This document shows, piece after piece, positions 13,534 through 14,675 of a stretch of DNA of 14,675 nucleotides. The number at the start of each line of letters is the position of its first letter. Position 1 is the first letter of the stretch. The notes below the pieces were generated by a model that was not told the DNA's origin, did no database searches, and saw only the letters and a program-made list of their open reading frames with translations. The DNA is from Chloroflexota bacterium (lineage in GTDB: Bacteria; Chloroflexota; UBA6077): NCBI GenBank assembly GCA_021788565.1, contig JAJYKO010000039.1, forward strand, positions 1-14,675, given 5' to 3'. The position numbers and the translations under genes were made by a program.

Positions 13534-13968
13534 CTAAGACCCCAACTGGGCCGGCGCTGTAGGAGCCGGTGTCGCAGTCTCAGCGGCCGGCGGGGCGGCG
13601 GGAGCCTCGTGGTAGCTCGGGCCAAGTTCATCTGCCCACGCCTTCTGCACCGCGCCGATCACCGTCGCGTCGATGTCGGCGAATCGGACCGTCTTGATTC
13701 CCGCGGCCGCGAGCTCGCCGTTCACGTACTGGGCTGCCATCGCGGCTTTCTCGGCCCCGGTCTTTTCGAGCCCCTCTTTCTCGGCCAGATGCACCGCCGT
13801 GACGGCGAGGTTGGCCAGGAGCGAGCGCTGCGTTGCGGAGAGCTGGGCCTCGGCGATCTGCTTCGACTTGGCGAATACCGTGCTGAGGACTGCCAGCAGC
13901 ACGATCCCCAGGATCTGCAGGACCAGGGGCGCCAGTTGGTCCACCATTTCACTCAGGATGTCGTTCAC
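13534..13968 (-). CDS. Phage holin, LLH-family-like
   Basis: A 144-residue protein with one N-terminal membrane span (about 13-32: APLVLQILGIVLLAVLSTVF), then a charged helical region. A conserved-looking segment follows, AVHLAEKEGLEKTGAEK...YVNGELAAAGI....DIDATVIGAVQKA (about 59-110), and a Pro/Ala-rich tail. This order is that of LLH-type holins (superfamily 6), which sit in the membrane and time release of the endolysin. GTG 13968 is supported by GGAGG 8-9 bases upstream. The Pro/Ala tail (APPAAETATPAPTAP) is longer than typical. Identification is from the pattern, not a search. Confidence 0.65.
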   Translation of the reverse strand: MNDILSEMVDQLAPLVLQILGIVLLAVLSTVFAKSKQIAEAQLSATQRSLLANLAVTAVHLAEKEGLEKTGAEKAAMAAQYVNGELAAAGIKTVRFADIDATVIGAVQKAWADELGPSYHEAPAAPPAAETATPAPTAPAQLGS

Positions 13969-14004
13969 CTTTCTTCCTCCGGTTTATTTCGCGCGTGATA
14001 TTCC

Positions 14005-14277
14005 CTAGTCGCGCCCAACGTCTCTCTCCTTTACTCCGAGCGTTGCGATGGCTATTTCCGGCTTGGGCGGCCCCACCTGAATCCGGATCCCCATGGCCGA
14101 CGCCACGGCGCTGGCCAGGATCCTCGTGTAGGCCGTCTCGGACAGGATCTGTCCGAGCAGCTTCTCCGTCCACTCGGATCCGTGGTCCGGGTGCATGGAG
14201 CTCAGCTCCCTGAGGAGCTCCATGGTGTGCTGCACGGCCACGCCCATCACTGCGTCGGGCTGTTGGTTTGCCGGCAT
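14005..14277 (-). CDS. Unknown 90-residue phage-type protein
   Basis: ATG 14277 is preceded by AAGGAGGG about 6 bases upstream, a strong ribosome site. The product is probably helical (VQHTMELLRELSSMHP, LLGQILSETAYTRILASAVASAMGI) with a short beta-rich end and no membrane span or metal motif. It lies 27 bp after the 81-residue gene and 36 bp before the holin, so it belongs to the same transcription unit. No family recognised. Confidence 0.6.
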   Translation of the reverse strand: MPANQQPDAVMGVAVQHTMELLRELSSMHPDHGSEWTEKLLGQILSETAYTRILASAVASAMGIRIQVGPPKPEIAIATLGVKERDVGRD

Positions 14278-14304
14278 CTGTTCCCTCCTTCCTGATGATG
14301 GCCT

Positions 14305-14550
14305 TCACCCGGCCGGTTCCCAGTCGGGGCACCTCTCTGCCCCGGCGAATCCCCTCGGTTGTACCCGTCTCAGAAGCGTCCAGAGGGGCCTGGGCGGCCC
14401 GTGGTCCCTGGAGCAGTATGCCTCCGGGGCCTCGGGGTATCCCCTGACGCGGGCGTTGGCGCAGGCAGAGCAGTGGGGGACGTCGGGAGGCTCCCATCCC
14501 TCGATCAGCTCCGCGGTGAGCTCGGCCAGGGACCCGGGCGCGTCACTCAC
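14305..14550 (-). CDS. Unknown 81-residue cysteine-containing protein
   Basis: GTG 14550 overlaps the preceding gene's TGA by 8 bases. Four cysteines are spaced CSAC (27-30), YC (about 46) and CPDW (about 74), with a pattern of C-x2-C...YC...G...F-A-CPDW that suggests a small zinc-binding fold common among short phage and plasmid proteins. The N-terminal part (SLAELTAELIEGWEPP) is helical. No function can be assigned. Confidence 0.55.
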   Translation of the reverse strand: MSDAPGSLAELTAELIEGWEPPDVPHCSACANARVRGYPEAPEAYCSRDHGPPRPLWTLLRRVQPRGFAGAERCPDWEPAG

Positions 14551-14674
14551 GGCTCCCTCGTGCCTCCTCGCGGCACTTGCTGCACAGCCCGTCCACCAGC
14601 ACCGTCTCCTCGTGGCCAGGTCCCACCAGCCGCTTACAGAGGCGGCATCTGTCGGGTACGGTGAAGGTGGCGTC
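14543..14674 (-). CDS. Small zinc-ribbon protein, start outside window
   Basis: The frame enters from the right window edge and ends TGA. The 43 visible residues contain CRLC (10-13) and CSKC (31-34), a rubredoxin-knuckle zinc ribbon, then a basic/acidic tail (REEARGSRE). It overlaps the next gene's GTG start by 8 bases, so the two are coupled. The function is unknown; it could be a DNA-associated phage accessory protein. Confidence 0.55.
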   Translation of the reverse strand, partial: DATFTVPDRCRLCKRLVGPGHEETVLVDGLCSKCREEARGSRE

Positions 14675-14675
14675 G

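Noticed and set aside
13054..13998. 314-codon plus-strand open frame across the phage lysis genes
   Set aside because: It is antisense to the holin and zinc-ribbon genes, which have ribosome sites and recognisable features.
1..14675. CRISPR arrays, tRNA or rRNA genes, insertion sequences, integrase
   Set aside because: I found no regularly spaced repeats, no tRNA-like cloverleaf, no transposase or recombinase coding sequence on either strand. The prophage call rests only on the lysis-type genes.

Overview
High-GC bacterial DNA carrying two unrelated blocks: a dense sugar or cyclitol catabolic locus (about 1-11.4 kb) and the lysis end of a prophage or phage-derived region (about 11.5-14.7 kb, all minus strand). 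The host phylum cannot be proved from the sequence. Tm-1-like (UPF0261) proteins, a creatininase-family hydrolase and the WRKADNWTAFTDG-type module in the lysin-like protein recall Chloroflexota or other soil and sediment bacteria. That assignment is from memory of the families and is tentative.

Positions 2-7644, plus strand: one tightly spaced operon of nine genes. In order they are the C-terminal end of a Tm-1-like/UPF0261 protein, a PfkB-type kinase resembling 2-keto-3-deoxygluconate (KDG) kinase, an Ldh2-family NAD(P)-dependent 2-hydroxyacid dehydrogenase, a creatininase-family metal hydrolase, a short-chain dehydrogenase, an L-fucose/L-arabinose isomerase-family protein, a zinc-dependent medium-chain dehydrogenase and two small cupins. 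Oxidoreductases, a ring-opening-type hydrolase, a ketose/aldose isomerase and a KDG-type kinase together suggest stepwise oxidation, hydrolysis and isomerisation of an unusual sugar, sugar acid or cyclitol ending in a 2-keto-3-deoxy sugar acid. It partly resembles the Thermotoga maritima inositol route, which uses a zinc dehydrogenase (IolM) and a creatininase-family hydrolase (IolN). The substrate here is unknown.

Positions 7677-9952, minus strand: a convergent two-gene unit, a SorC-family sugar-sensing regulator followed by an intact UPF0261 gene joined by an ATGA stop/start overlap. The 228-bp divergent intergenic region holds two consensus-like sigma-70 promoters facing opposite ways. Just downstream of each -10 box is an identical 9-mer in the same orientation relative to transcription, a candidate looping operator pair. 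The rightward promoter drives a badly deleted UPF0261 gene: its first ~121 codons are joined out of frame to its last ~29. An AHL-lactonase-like metallo-beta-lactamase-fold hydrolase follows.

Positions 11430-11826: no convincing gene. The stretch has a 28-bp perfect palindrome, a 10-bp-stem hairpin, and a 12-bp inverted repeat that would compete with that hairpin.

Positions 11826-14675, minus strand: compact phage-type genes. From upstream to downstream they are a zinc-ribbon fragment cut by the window end, two small unknown proteins, an LLH-type holin, a zinc-ribbon protein, a 27-residue membrane peptide, a candidate endolysin and a small trailing ORF. Neither integrase nor attachment site could be identified.
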